Part shown: one piece after another, positions 6,665-14,898 of the stretch
How the letters are laid out: every line of letters starts with the position of its first letter
Numbering within the stretch: the stretch's first letter is position 1
Assembly: GCA_050696075.1 (NCBI GenBank)
Contig: JBOGUF010000049.1
Span: 1-30,753, forward strand
From: JBOGUF01 sp050696075
Lineage (GTDB): Bacteria; Chloroflexota; Chloroflexia; Thermomicrobiales; UBA6265
DNA: 30,753 nt
Reading direction: 5' to 3'
Notes under the pieces: generated by a model
The model's input: the letters and a program-made list of their open reading frames with translations, nothing else
The model's database searches: none
What the model was told of the DNA's origin: nothing
Position numbers and translations under genes: made by a program

Positions 6665-7767
6665 GCCGTGGCCGCCGCTGCCCCGCCCAGCACCCGCAGC
6701 ACGTTCCCGCCCAGGATTGCGTCCAGCTCCCGCGCGGTCGCGATGCCGTCCAGGCCGTGCCGGAGGTAGTCGAGCGACTGGCGGTAGGTGCAGTTGCGCT
6801 CGACGTTCGGCATGTCGGAACCCCAGGCGAGGCGATCTGGGCCGGCGAGGTCGTAGAGGCGTTGCAGGACGGGGCGCAGCTCGGCGTAGGGGTACTCGTG
6901 CTCACGTCCCCAATGGATCGGATAGAGGACCTCGACTGTCATCTGTTCGCGCGTCAGCAGCCGCGCGATGGGATCGGGGAGGTTGCCGGTCAGGTAGTCG
7001 GGGGCGATGCCATGGGTGAGGACGCAGGGAACGTCGGGGTAGCGGTTGCCCCAGCGGTTGAGGCGGTCGATCTCCGAGAGATACGCCGGCGCGGTCGGCA
7101 TCGGCACCCCCTGCAGCTCCCAAAACACGGGGATGCCGAGCGAGCGCACCGTCTCCCAATAAGGGTCGAACCGGGGATCGTCGAAACCGTAACGGTAATG
7201 GCAGGCGATCAGGCCCCGGTTGGCGTAATAGACACCTCGCAAGCCAAGCTCGCGCACCGCGTGGGTGAGCCGCGCCCGTTCTGCCTCGGTCTCAGCCTCC
7301 GCCTCGACTACGTCGGCGAGACCGATGAATTTGCCGGGAAACTGATTGACGGCCGCCGCGAAGTCGTCGTTGAGCCGGCCGTAGAGGCGGGCGTTCTGGA
7401 GGACGGCGACGTCGACCCCGGCGCGGACCATCGACTGAAGCAGAAAGGCCGGCGGGCAGACGATCTCCTGGAGGCTGGGGGGGAGAAAGGATCGGTAGTA
7501 GGTCGCGCCGTGCCAATCCCACTCGAAGCGACCGTAGCGACCGACGCGGAAGTTGACCTCTTTCAGCCCCTCGATGCCTTCGAGGCGGCCGTCGATCAGC
7601 GCGTCGGCAGCTTCCGGCACCACCTCGTGGTCGCGCAGGCGGCGCACCGGTTCGCCATGGGTGGCGATATAGAGTTGGAGGTAGCGGCGATGTTCCGCCT
7701 CGCTGGCAAAGCCGCGGGCCTCGGCGAGCGGTGGAAAGATATGCGCGTGCGCGTCGACGACGACCAA
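6661..7767 (-). CDS. Amidohydrolase_2-family (TIM-barrel) metal hydrolase or decarboxylase
   Basis: A 368-residue protein of the amidohydrolase-2/ACMSD-like family, whose members are zinc-dependent hydrolases or decarboxylases. The first strand VVVDAHAHIF gives the His-x-His pair (His7, His9). THG (His252) and WGSDMPN (Asp318) match later metal or catalytic positions. Where many relatives have a His after strand 5, this protein has PVFWELQG (Glu217), so metal binding may differ. The start is TTG at 7767, preceded by GAAGGGGG on the coding strand; it is chosen because the barrel begins immediately. It is divergent from gntR, with the candidate operator at 7845-7875 between them. The substrate is unknown; a role on a product of the cell-wall fragment pathway is a guess from position. 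Confidence 0.75.
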   Translation of the reverse strand: MVVVDAHAHIFPPLAEARGFASEAEHRRYLQLYIATHGEPVRRLRDHEVVPEAADALIDGRLEGIEGLKEVNFRVGRYGRFEWDWHGATYYRSFLPPSLQEIVCPPAFLLQSMVRAGVDVAVLQNARLYGRLNDDFAAAVNQFPGKFIGLADVVEAEAETEAERARLTHAVRELGLRGVYYANRGLIACHYRYGFDDPRFDPYWETVRSLGIPVFWELQGVPMPTAPAYLSEIDRLNRWGNRYPDVPCVLTHGIAPDYLTGNLPDPIARLLTREQMTVEVLYPIHWGREHEYPYAELRPVLQRLYDLAGPDRLAWGSDMPNVERNCTYRQSLDYLRHGLDGIATARELDAILGGNVLRVLGGAAAATA

Positions 7768-7827
7768 TTGAGCCCCCTTCGAACGTTGCCGCGTCCGGAC
7801 TGGCGGCCTGGCCCGTATGCGTGCGTC

Positions 7828-7875
7828 TTGACAGGCCGCGCGATCATTTGTATGGTTATCCTATCTTTAGGACAT
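7828..7875 (+). promoter_or_regulatory. Promoter-operator site 1 (gntR), shared with site 2
   Basis: TTGACA (7828-7833), 17 nt, TATGGT (7851-7856), then TATCCTATCTTTAGGACAT. Bases 7845-7875 are identical to 17775-17805, including the -10 box and the downstream dyad TCCTA-TCTT-TAGGA. Weaker matches (AGGTCAA.CGCG) continue just after. The dyad lies at the expected transcription start, a classic repressor position. A GntR regulator gene follows at once, so it is probably autoregulated. Confidence 0.72.
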
Positions 7876-7894
7876 GCGGAGGTCAAGCGCGCCG

Positions 7895-8716
7895 ATGATC
7901 AGCCGTGAGACGCCCCTGCCTCTCTACTACCAAATCGAGCTTCGGCTCCGCGAAGCCATCGAGCAGGGTCGCTATCGGCTCGGCGATCGCCTGCCGACGG
8001 AGGGCGAGTTGCAACAGGCCTACGGGGTCAGCCGGGTCACGGTGCGCACCGCGTTACGGCGGTTGGAAGAGGACGGGCTGATCTCGACGCAGCGGGGGCG
8101 CGGCACCTACGTCACCACGCAGGCCCACCCCGAGGATCAGATCGAACGCAACCCATCACGCCTTCTCTCCTTCGAGGAGGACGTGCAGCGCCAGGCTGGA
8201 CCGCCGCGGGTCGAGGTGCTGGCGGTCGAGCACGGCCCCGCGCCACAGCGCATGGCCGCCGTGCTCGAACTCGGTCCCGGCGAGGAAGTAACCAGGGTCC
8301 GGCGGCTGGGTTGGGTCGGGGACGCGCCACTCTGGCTGGAGTCGCGCTACTTCCACCCGAGCGTCGGTGAGGCGTTGGCCGAGCGGGACCTGGAGAGCGC
8401 GTCGGTGACGGCGCTGTTGGAGACAGTCGCCGGACGGCACGTCACCAGCAGTCGCCTGCGGATCAGCGCCGCCGCCGCCACCTCCGACCAGGCCAAACTC
8501 CTGGGGCTGCACGCCGGCGACCCGGTGCTGATCAACGAGTTCGCGGTCTACGCCGAGGGGCGAGCGGTCGAAGCGGCCCGCGCGATCTTCCGCGCCGATC
8601 GCTACGCCTTTACGGTTGAGGTCCTCTCCACTGAGGCATCGGTCGATCTGGCGCTGCGTGCCTCGGGCGAGGGCACGGGCGCCTTGAGTCTGATACGTCA
8701 GGAGGTTTCGGCATAA
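7895..8716 (+). CDS. GntR-family (HutC/UTRA) transcriptional regulator
   Basis: A 273-residue regulator. The N-terminal winged helix-turn-helix (about 5-75) is canonical: PLYYQIELRLREAIEQGRY, LPTEGELQQAYGVSRVTVRT, ALRRLEEDGLISTQRGRGTYV. The rest (about 100-265) fits a UTRA effector domain, which in relatives such as NagR/DasR binds amino-sugar phosphates. The ATG at 7895 is preferred, with GGAGG at 7878-7882. An in-frame ATG at 7874 lies inside the operator and too close to the predicted transcription start. It probably binds the three similar sites at 7845, 17775 and 26589 and so links the sugar importer, peptide importer and desulfhydrase-like gene. The effector is inferred, not seen. Confidence 0.87.
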   Translation: MISRETPLPLYYQIELRLREAIEQGRYRLGDRLPTEGELQQAYGVSRVTVRTALRRLEEDGLISTQRGRGTYVTTQAHPEDQIERNPSRLLSFEEDVQRQAGPPRVEVLAVEHGPAPQRMAAVLELGPGEEVTRVRRLGWVGDAPLWLESRYFHPSVGEALAERDLESASVTALLETVAGRHVTSSRLRISAAAATSDQAKLLGLHAGDPVLINEFAVYAEGRAVEAARAIFRADRYAFTVEVLSTEASVDLALRASGEGTGALSLIRQEVSA

Positions 8717-8746
8717 CCTGATTCGCCCGTGACCGGCTCAAGGAGG

Positions 8747-8766
8747 GGTTCGAGGTTCGAGGTTTG
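8747..8766. repeat. Short 7-bp tandem repeat (GGTTCGA)
   Basis: Two full copies of GGTTCGA and a partial third lie in the leader of the sugar-binding protein gene. Too short to attach function to; noted because another heptamer array lies before the peptide permease gene. Confidence 0.4.
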
Positions 8767-8837
8767 CTGTTCGTCGTTCGATGCAGGGTGCATTGGCAGC
8801 ACAGGCCGTTCCGCGCAATCACGATAAGGAGTCGAGA

Positions 8838-10166
8838 GTGAGCGATCTACGCGATCTCGTTTCCCAGGCTGGCACAAGCAAATTGACGCGGCGCCAATTG
8901 GTCAATCGCGCCGCCGGCGCCGGAGCGGCGGCCGTGGTCGCCGGCGTTGGCGGCGGCTCGCGCGCCGCGGCGCAAGACCGTGAGCCGGCAACCGTCGAGA
9001 TCTGGACGTGGCGTGATCAGGACGTGGCGGTCTGGGAGGCGGCAGCCGCGGCGCTGCAGGAGACCTGGCCGGGCCTGGCGGTCGATGTCCAGGTGAGCGA
9101 CGCCACCGAGTTCGAGACGATGGTTGCCACCGCCATGCAGGGCGGCCAGGGACCAGACATCATCACCACGCGCGCCGGCGGGGCCTACTTCGAGCCGTAC
9201 GCCGAAGCCAACATGTACGTGCCCATTACCGATCTGGTGCCCGACCTGGCGAACATCCCCGAGGGGACGATCTCCCAAATGAGCTACAACGGCGAGGTGC
9301 TCGCCGTGCCCTTCGCCAGCCAGGTCTGGCTCTTCTACTACAACAAGGCGATCTTCGCCGAGCACGGCCTGCAACCGCCGGCGACCTGGGCCGACTTGAT
9401 TGGGATCCTCGAAACGCTGCGCGAAACCGACGTCGCCCCGCTCTTCGTCCCAACCCGCGAGGGCTGGGTCCTCTCCGGCTGGGTTGACTGCATCGGCGCT
9501 ACGTACCTGGGCGACGAGTACGCTGGGCAGTTGATCGCGGGCGAAAAGACCTTCACCGACGAGCGCTTCGTCAGCCTCCTCACCCGGATCAAAGACTTGC
9601 AGCCCTATTTCCAGGAAGGCTACGTCGGCAACAACGTGCCCGACATGGACGCCGCGTTCCAGTCGGGCCGGGCGGCGATGATCATCTACGGCGGTTGGGC
9701 GGCCCGGACCTACACCGAGCAAACGCCGGACCTCGAGTTCGACTTCTTCATCGCCCCGCCGGACGAGGCGGGCGGGCAGCAGTACAGTTACGTCTTCGCC
9801 GACGGCGGCTACGCGATCAACGCGGCGTCTGAGCGGCAGGAAGCGTCGCTGGAACTCGTCAAGTACTCGGCCACCGTCGCCTACGGCCAATCGTTTGCCG
9901 ACCTGACCGGTGAGATGTCGTCGATTCCGGGCGTCGTAGCCACGGAGGACAACGTCCACCTGCAGCGGCAACTCGAATACGCCGAGATGCAGCTCTCGAA
10001 TCTCTTCCGCATCCGCTCGCCGATGGATCAGGGCGACCCGAGCATGTCGAACCTGCTGCACCCCCTGATGCAAGGCATCCTCGGCGACCAGATCTCACCC
10101 GAGGACGCCGCCGCGCAACTCCAGGAAGGCCTGGAGCAATGGTACGAGCCCTTCCAGGACGCGTAG
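8838..10166 (+). CDS. Sugar ABC importer, extracellular substrate-binding protein (Tat-exported)
   Basis: A 442-residue family-1 solute-binding protein of the CUT1 class. A twin-arginine signal is visible: LTRRQLVNRAAGAGAAAVVAG (about 16-36), followed by an Ala-rich cleavage region near AAAQ. The mature part starts VEIWTWRDQDVAVWEAAAAAL and contains MQGGQGPDIITTRAG, VPFASQVWLFYYNKAIF and AAMIIYGGWAA, all usual for this family. The GTG at 8838 with AAGGAG at 8826-8831 fixes the start; an upstream ATG at 8781 lacks a ribosome site. It lies directly after gntR and before two CUT1 permeases. The ligand is unknown; neighbours suggest a MurNAc- or GlcNAc-containing sugar or disaccharide. An R1 repeat separates it from the permeases. 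Confidence 0.9.
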   Translation: MSDLRDLVSQAGTSKLTRRQLVNRAAGAGAAAVVAGVGGGSRAAAQDREPATVEIWTWRDQDVAVWEAAAAALQETWPGLAVDVQVSDATEFETMVATAMQGGQGPDIITTRAGGAYFEPYAEANMYVPITDLVPDLANIPEGTISQMSYNGEVLAVPFASQVWLFYYNKAIFAEHGLQPPATWADLIGILETLRETDVAPLFVPTREGWVLSGWVDCIGATYLGDEYAGQLIAGEKTFTDERFVSLLTRIKDLQPYFQEGYVGNNVPDMDAAFQSGRAAMIIYGGWAARTYTEQTPDLEFDFFIAPPDEAGGQQYSYVFADGGYAINAASERQEASLELVKYSATVAYGQSFADLTGEMSSIPGVVATEDNVHLQRQLEYAEMQLSNLFRIRSPMDQGDPSMSNLLHPLMQGILGDQISPEDAAAQLQEGLEQWYEPFQDA

Positions 10167-10211
10167 CGGGACGTTCGGCGGGGCACTGTGCATGCGCCCC
10201 GCCAGACGCGA

Positions 10212-10352
10212 ACCGTGTAGGGGCGCAGCAAGCAGCGCTTGCGTGCCGCGGGCACGCATCGCCCACCGGGCGATAACGGGAGAACAGTTTTCGGCCGGTG
10301 GCCGAAGCGCGTCTTCGACGCGCGGGCGCGGCAAGCAGCGCCCCTACACGGT
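10212..10352. repeat. R1 repeat copy b (MITE-like, between binding protein and permease)
   Basis: A 141-bp element bounded by ACCGTGTAGGGGCGC and GCGCCCCTACACGGT, perfect inverted ends. The right end GCGGCAAGCAGCGCCCCTAC is the reverse complement of the left end of copy c. It has no ORF or transposase. It occupies most of the 243-nt gap between the solute-binding protein and the first permease, so it is transcribed within the operon. Confidence 0.8.
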
Positions 10353-10409
10353 GGTTGACGAAGTTAGCGACGCGATGCCGAATGGGCGTTCTAGGTATCG
10401 AGAGGTGCA

Positions 10410-11402
10410 ATGATCCGCACACTCCGGCCGCGGCGACCTTTCGCTGGTGACCTTGGCGCACCACGCGCCAGCACGCGGCAGCAGACGGTGGGATTGCGGC
10501 AGCACACCTACTTGCTGATGCTCTTGCCAGGCCTGGCGATGTACCTGGTCTTCATCATCTGGCCGTTTATCAACAGCATTCGGATCGGCTTCTACGACTG
10601 GAGTGGGCTAGGGCCGATGGACGACTTCGTCGGCTTCGGCAACTACCGCAAGATCTTCACGCAGTCGCCGCTCGACCGCCAATTCAACAACGCGCTGGAG
10701 AACACCGCGCTCGTCTTCGTTCTCAGCACGGTGATGTCCACCTTCGTCGGGTTGATGTTCGCGCTGATTCTCAGCCGCAAGATCCGGGGGGCCCGCACCT
10801 ACCAAGCGCTCTACTTCATGCCCAACACCCTGTCGGTCGTCGTCGTCGGCTTTCTCTGGAACCTGCTGCTCAACCCGCAGTTCGGCGCGGTCAACGCGGT
10901 GCTGCGCGGGGTGGGGCTCGACTCGCTGGCGCGGCCCTGGCTGGGCGACGCCGACCTGGCCCTGCCCTCGATCGTCGCGGTCAGCGCCTGGGCGAACCTC
11001 GGCTTCCCGCTGCTGATCTTCCTCGCCGCCATCCTCGGCATCCCGTCCGACCTGATGGAGGCGGCGCGGCTCGACGGCGCGAACGAGTTGCGGGTGATCG
11101 CCTCGATCGTGCTGCCGCTCCTCTGGCCGACGATGATCACCCTGATTGCCCTCAACTTCATCGCGTCGATCAATTCCTTCGAGCTGATCTTCGCCATGGA
11201 GGGGGCGGACGGTGGACCCTTCTTCGCCACCGACGTGCTCGGCACCCTCTTTTATCGCATGGCCTTTGGTGGAGCCGGGGGGACGTACGCCGGGGCAGGG
11301 TTGGGCGCGGCGGCCGCGCTCGCCACGCTGATGCTGCTGATCGTGCTGCCGGTCTCGGCCCTGGTCATCATCTTCCAGCGGAGGTCGTCCCATGAGTATT
11401 AG
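10410..11402 (+). CDS. CUT1 sugar ABC importer permease 1 (MalF/UgpA type)
   Basis: A 330-residue permease. After a charged N-terminus (about 30 residues) come six or so hydrophobic segments, beginning YLLMLLPGLAMYLVFIIWPF. The cytoplasmic EAA loop that contacts the ATPase is clear: LMEAARLDGANELRVIASIV (about 216-235), then LPLLWP. GAGAGGTG precedes the ATG at 10410. Its 3' end overlaps the next permease by 11 nt, so the two are translationally coupled. No ATP-binding subunit is encoded nearby; a shared ATPase elsewhere (as MsmK serves several CUT1 systems) is likely. Confidence 0.9.
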   Translation: MIRTLRPRRPFAGDLGAPRASTRQQTVGLRQHTYLLMLLPGLAMYLVFIIWPFINSIRIGFYDWSGLGPMDDFVGFGNYRKIFTQSPLDRQFNNALENTALVFVLSTVMSTFVGLMFALILSRKIRGARTYQALYFMPNTLSVVVVGFLWNLLLNPQFGAVNAVLRGVGLDSLARPWLGDADLALPSIVAVSAWANLGFPLLIFLAAILGIPSDLMEAARLDGANELRVIASIVLPLLWPTMITLIALNFIASINSFELIFAMEGADGGPFFATDVLGTLFYRMAFGGAGGTYAGAGLGAAAALATLMLLIVLPVSALVIIFQRRSSHEY

Positions 11403-12267
11403 GTCGACGAGCCTCGGCGGGACGCCTCGGCGGCCCCGGTTCAGCCTCCGGCTCGTCGCCGCCGGCTTGATCCAGCTCCTCCTGCTGGCCTATGCCGCCA
11501 TCGTCCTCTATCCGATCCTGATCATGCTCATCTCGTCGCTGAAGACGACCGGTGAGATCTTCCAGAGTCCGCTCAACCTGATCCCGGAGACGTTGCGCTT
11601 CGGCAACTACTCCCAGGCGTGGAACCAAGCCAACTTCGGGGTCTACTTCCGCAACAGCCTCTTCGTGGGCGTCGTCTCGGTCTTCGTCATCCTCTTCTTC
11701 GGGTCGATGGCCGCCTACGTGCTCGCCCGCTACCCCTTTCGGGGCAACCGGGTGATCTATCTCCTCTTCCTGGCCGGCTTCATGATTCCGACGCGCCTGG
11801 CAATCGTGCCCCTCTTCATCATGATGCGGGATTTGCGGCTGCTCGACACGCTCTGGTCGCTGATCTGCGTCTACGTCGCCGGCGGGATGCCCTTCACCAT
11901 CTTCCTCCTGGTCAGCTTCTTCCGGCACATCCCGCGGGATCTGGAAGACGCGGCGGTGATCGACGGCGCGGGGCCGTTCCAGATCTACTACCAGATCATG
12001 CTGCCGCTGATCCGGCCGGCCCTAGCCACGGTCGGCCTCTTCCACTTTCTCAACGTCTGGAACGACTTCTTCTTCCCGCTCATCTTCATCCGTTCGGAAG
12101 AGCTGCGGACGATCCCGCTCGGCATCAGCACCTTCTTCGGTGAATACTCGAACGATTGGTCGCTCCTCTTCGCCGGCCTCAGCATCTCGATCGTGCCGGT
12201 GATCGTCGTCTACGTTCTCGCCTCCAAGCAGTTCATTTCCGGCCTGACCGCGGGCGCGATCAAATGA
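11392..12267 (+). CDS. CUT1 sugar ABC importer permease 2 (MalG/UgpE type)
   Basis: A 291-residue second permease of the importer. The MalG-type features are the first segment LIQLLLLAYAAIVLYPILIM, 'SLKTTGEIF' after it, the EAA loop DLEDAAVIDGAGPFQIYYQI, and the C-terminus 'KQFISGLTAGAIK', very typical of CUT1 MalG/UgpE proteins. It overlaps permease 1 by 11 nt and the following amidase-like gene by ATGA (12264-12267), tying sugar import and the hydrolase into one operon. Confidence 0.9.
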   Translation: MSIRSTSLGGTPRRPRFSLRLVAAGLIQLLLLAYAAIVLYPILIMLISSLKTTGEIFQSPLNLIPETLRFGNYSQAWNQANFGVYFRNSLFVGVVSVFVILFFGSMAAYVLARYPFRGNRVIYLLFLAGFMIPTRLAIVPLFIMMRDLRLLDTLWSLICVYVAGGMPFTIFLLVSFFRHIPRDLEDAAVIDGAGPFQIYYQIMLPLIRPALATVGLFHFLNVWNDFFFPLIFIRSEELRTIPLGISTFFGEYSNDWSLLFAGLSISIVPVIVVYVLASKQFISGLTAGAIK

Positions 12268-13514
12268 CGTTGGCGACCGCCATCGACCGGATCATGCGCG
12301 CCGGGATCGACGATGGGGTCTTTCCGGGCGGCGTCGTGTTGGTGTGCTGCCACGGCGAGGTCGTGCTGCACCGCGCCTACGGCCATGCGCTGCTGCACGC
12401 GGACGCCCAAACGCGCGTCGCCCACCCGATCCCGACCGCGCTCGACACCGTCTACGACCTCGCCTCGGTCACGAAAGTCTTCACCGCGACCGGCGTCATG
12501 AACCTGGTCGAGGCAGGCTGCTTGCGCCTGGATGATACGGTGGCGACCCACCTCCCGGCGTTCGCCGCGAACGGCAAGGAGACGATCACGGTCCGCCAAT
12601 TGCTGACGCACACGGCCGGCCTGCCCTATGTCCGGCTCTGGGAGGTCGCCGGTTCCCCGGACGATCGGATCGCGCACGCGCTGGCGGTGACGCCGGAAGC
12701 GCCGCCGGGAACGACCTCCACCTACCACGACACGAACTTCATCGTCCTCGGTCGGTTGATCGAAGAGGTAACGGGACGCCGACTGGACCGGGCGCTCGGC
12801 GAGCGCGTCCTCGACCCGTTGGCACTCACGCGGACCGGCTTTAGGGTCTGTTTGCCCACCTCCGTCATGCTGAGTCCGCGGGCGAAGCATCCCCGCGCGA
12901 AGCGCACCGCTCTCACGATGGGACCGGCTTCGCCGGGGGATGCTTCGATACCTCAGCATGACGATGTGCAAACGCGGACCGTGCCGTCAGCGACGCGGCG
13001 CCACACCATCGCGGCGACCGAGGACGCCGCGCACGTGGGCCGGGGCATGGTCCGCGGCGAAGTGCATGACGAGAACGCGTGGGCACTCGGGGGGGTCGCG
13101 GGCCACGCGGGGCTCTTTGGCACGGCCGGCAACCTCGGTATCTTCGGACAGGTATTCCTCGATCACGGATGTTCCGATCCGGGATTATCCGATAGCGTCA
13201 GATTGGTATCGGCCGCGGCCGTCGCCGAGATGACTCGCAACCAGATCGGCGCCTTGGGCGGCCGCGGGCTGGGCTGGCAACTCGACGAGCCGTCGCACAT
13301 GGGGCGCCTGGCATCGCCCGAAACCTTCGGCCACACCGGGTTCACCGGCACGTCGCTCGTGATCGACCCACACCGCCGGGTCGTGATGGTCATGTTGACC
13401 AACCGCGTTCACCCGACCCGAACCGGGCCGGACGTCTACGCGATTCGGCGGGCGGTGGCCGACGCCATCGCGGACGCGATAAATCACCGAGCATACAAGG
13501 AGCACGAATGCTAA
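12264..13514 (+). CDS. Beta-lactamase-fold serine hydrolase (AmiE-like), with R2 repeat in frame
   Basis: A 416-residue class C beta-lactamase-fold hydrolase. The catalytic triad of motifs is present: SVTK (Ser68, Lys71), Tyr154 in STYHDTNF, and HTG (357-359). AmiE of Bacillus subtilis, an N-acetylmuramyl-L-alanine amidase encoded beside nagZ and ybbC/namZ, belongs to this fold; the adjacent NamZ genes make the same role likely. No signal peptide is seen, so it should act in the cytoplasm on imported fragments. Residues of about 194-239 are encoded by an R2 repeat and do not look like the family: LTRTGFR should run almost directly into the block now at 'IAATEDA....RGMVRGEVHDENAWALGGVAGHAGLF'. 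The frame stays open. Whether the enzyme tolerates the 40-odd-residue insert is unknown. It overlaps the next gene by 7 nt. Confidence 0.82.
   Translation: MTLATAIDRIMRAGIDDGVFPGGVVLVCCHGEVVLHRAYGHALLHADAQTRVAHPIPTALDTVYDLASVTKVFTATGVMNLVEAGCLRLDDTVATHLPAFAANGKETITVRQLLTHTAGLPYVRLWEVAGSPDDRIAHALAVTPEAPPGTTSTYHDTNFIVLGRLIEEVTGRRLDRALGERVLDPLALTRTGFRVCLPTSVMLSPRAKHPRAKRTALTMGPASPGDASIPQHDDVQTRTVPSATRRHTIAATEDAAHVGRGMVRGEVHDENAWALGGVAGHAGLFGTAGNLGIFGQVFLDHGCSDPGLSDSVRLVSAAAVAEMTRNQIGALGGRGLGWQLDEPSHMGRLASPETFGHTGFTGTSLVIDPHRRVVMVMLTNRVHPTRTGPDVYAIRRAVADAIADAINHRAYKEHEC
12842..12980. repeat. R2 repeat copy b, inserted in frame in the AmiE-like gene
   Basis: About 139 bp. The left end is TAGGGTCTGTTTGC, the right end GCAAACGCGGACC. 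It shares CCGTCATGCTGAG, GAAGCATCCCCGCGCGAAGC, GGGACCGGCTTCGCCGGGGG and CCTCAGCATGACG with copy a (4472-4606). It is read in the frame in which the TAG at its left end is out of phase, giving an uninterrupted coding path through the element. Confidence 0.85.
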
Positions 13515-14653
13515 CCGGACTGGACGTCGTACTGAAGCAGGGCTTGCCGGAGTTGGCTGGCAAGCGGGTCGGACTCATCACCAACCACACTGGAACGGAC
13601 CGCGGCTTTCGGCTGGCGGCCGATCTGCTGCACGCGGCCGAGGGCTTCGAGCTGGTCGCGCTTTTCGGCCCGGAGCACGGCCTCCTCGGCGAGGCCCAGG
13701 CCGGGGCCAAGGTCGAGGGCGCGGTTGATCAGCGCACCGGCGTGCCGGTCTACAGTCTCTACGGAGAGACCGAGGCGCCGACACCAGCGATGCTGGCCGG
13801 AATCGACGTCCTGGTCTTCGACATGCTCGACATCGGCGCCCGCTTTACCACCTACATCTCGACCATGGCCAACAGCCAGGAGGCCGCGGCGGCGGCCGGC
13901 CTCGGCTTCGTCGTGCTCGACCGGCCGAATCCCGCCAACGGGCGCGACGTCGCCGGGAACATGCTCGACCCCGCATTCACCTCTTTCGTCGGCATCCATC
14001 CGATGCCGATTCGTCATGGCCTGACCGTGGGCGAGCTGGCGGCGCTGATCGCGGCCGAGCGCGGCTGGCCCGCTCCGACCGTCGTGCCGATGCGGGGCTG
14101 GCGGCGGGAGTGGTGGTACGACGAGACCGGGTTGCCGTGGGTTCAGCCGTCGCCGAACTTGCCGACCCTCGACTCGCTGATCGTCTACCTCGGCACCTGC
14201 CTGATCGAAGGGACCAACCTCTCCGAAGGGCGCGGCACCACCCGACCGTTCGAGTACGTCGGCGCGCCCTGGCTCGACCCCTTCGCCCTGGCGGAAGCAC
14301 TCGACGCCCGCGATTTGCCCGGCGTCGCCTACCGCCCCGCCTACTTCACGCCGACCTTTTCCAAGCACGCGGGCATCGCCTGCGGCGGCATCCAGGTTCA
14401 CATCCTCGACCGGAACGCCATGCGCCCGGTCGAGCTCGGCATCCACCTGATCGACGTCGCGCGCGGCCGCGACCCCGCGTCGTTTGCCTGGCGCCAATAC
14501 GCCGACGACGGTTACCCCATCGACCGCCTGCTCGGCAGCGACCGTCCCCGTCGCGCCTTCGACGACGGCGCCACCGCCGCCGAGGTGATGGCGACCTGGG
14601 CCGAGGAATCCCGCCAGTTCGAGGAACGCCGTCGACCGTATTTGTTGTACTGA
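13508..14653 (+). CDS. NamZ-like (DUF1343) exo-beta-N-acetylmuramidase, copy 1
   Basis: A 381-residue DUF1343 protein. The family's founding enzymes (B. subtilis YbbC/NamZ, Tannerella NamZ) release MurNAc from the non-reducing end of peptidoglycan chains. Family signatures: LAGKRVGLITNHTGTDR (about 16-32), FGPEHGLLGEAQAGA (about 53-67, Glu56), VYSLYGE, LDRPNP, HPMPIRHGLTVGELA, then CLIEGTNLSEGRGTTRPFE and YFTPTFSKHAG. The ATG at 13508 has AAGGAG just upstream and overlaps the amidase gene. Unlike secreted NamZ proteins it has no signal peptide: the fold starts at residue 3. It should therefore work on imported MurNAc-containing sugars. Confidence 0.87.
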   Translation: MLTGLDVVLKQGLPELAGKRVGLITNHTGTDRGFRLAADLLHAAEGFELVALFGPEHGLLGEAQAGAKVEGAVDQRTGVPVYSLYGETEAPTPAMLAGIDVLVFDMLDIGARFTTYISTMANSQEAAAAAGLGFVVLDRPNPANGRDVAGNMLDPAFTSFVGIHPMPIRHGLTVGELAALIAAERGWPAPTVVPMRGWRREWWYDETGLPWVQPSPNLPTLDSLIVYLGTCLIEGTNLSEGRGTTRPFEYVGAPWLDPFALAEALDARDLPGVAYRPAYFTPTFSKHAGIACGGIQVHILDRNAMRPVELGIHLIDVARGRDPASFAWRQYADDGYPIDRLLGSDRPRRAFDDGATAAEVMATWAEESRQFEERRRPYLLY

Positions 14654-14668
14654 ATCCGCGCTGAACGA

Positions 14669-14813
14669 ACCGTGTAGGGGCGCTGCTTGCCGCGCCCGCG
14701 GGCTGAAGGCACGCATCGCGGGGTTCGCCGCGGGTCGATAACCGTTGAACGGCCGCGTTCGCGGCATGCCGGCCTTCGGCCGACGGGCGCGGCAAGCAGC
14801 GCCCCTACAACGT
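14669..14813. repeat. R1 repeat copy c (MITE-like, between the two namZ-like genes)
   Basis: A 145-bp element with long terminal inverted repeats: ACCGTGTAGGGGCGCTGCTT on the left; AAGCAGCGCCCCTACAACGT on the right, the last bases imperfect. The inner part includes CGCGGGTCGATAACCGTT, seen inverted in copy a. It lies in the 245-nt gap between the two NamZ genes; the remaining 85 nt before the next ATG show no strong promoter. Confidence 0.8.
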
Positions 14814-14898
14814 CAGTCGCCGGGACAGCGACAAGCCCGCGGCCGAAGCAACGTCGGCGTCAATCGTGAACAATGTTTGAAACGGGTGGGCATCGGCA

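Noticed and set aside
7874..7894. Start of the GntR gene at ATG 7874
   Set aside because: This codon lies within the operator and about 11 nt from the predicted transcription start without a ribosome site; ATG 7895 follows GGAGG and begins directly at the conserved domain.
8781..8837. Start of the sugar-binding protein at ATG 8781
   Set aside because: It would put about 19 extra residues before an already long Tat signal and has no ribosome site, whereas GTG 8838 has AAGGAG at 6-nt spacing.
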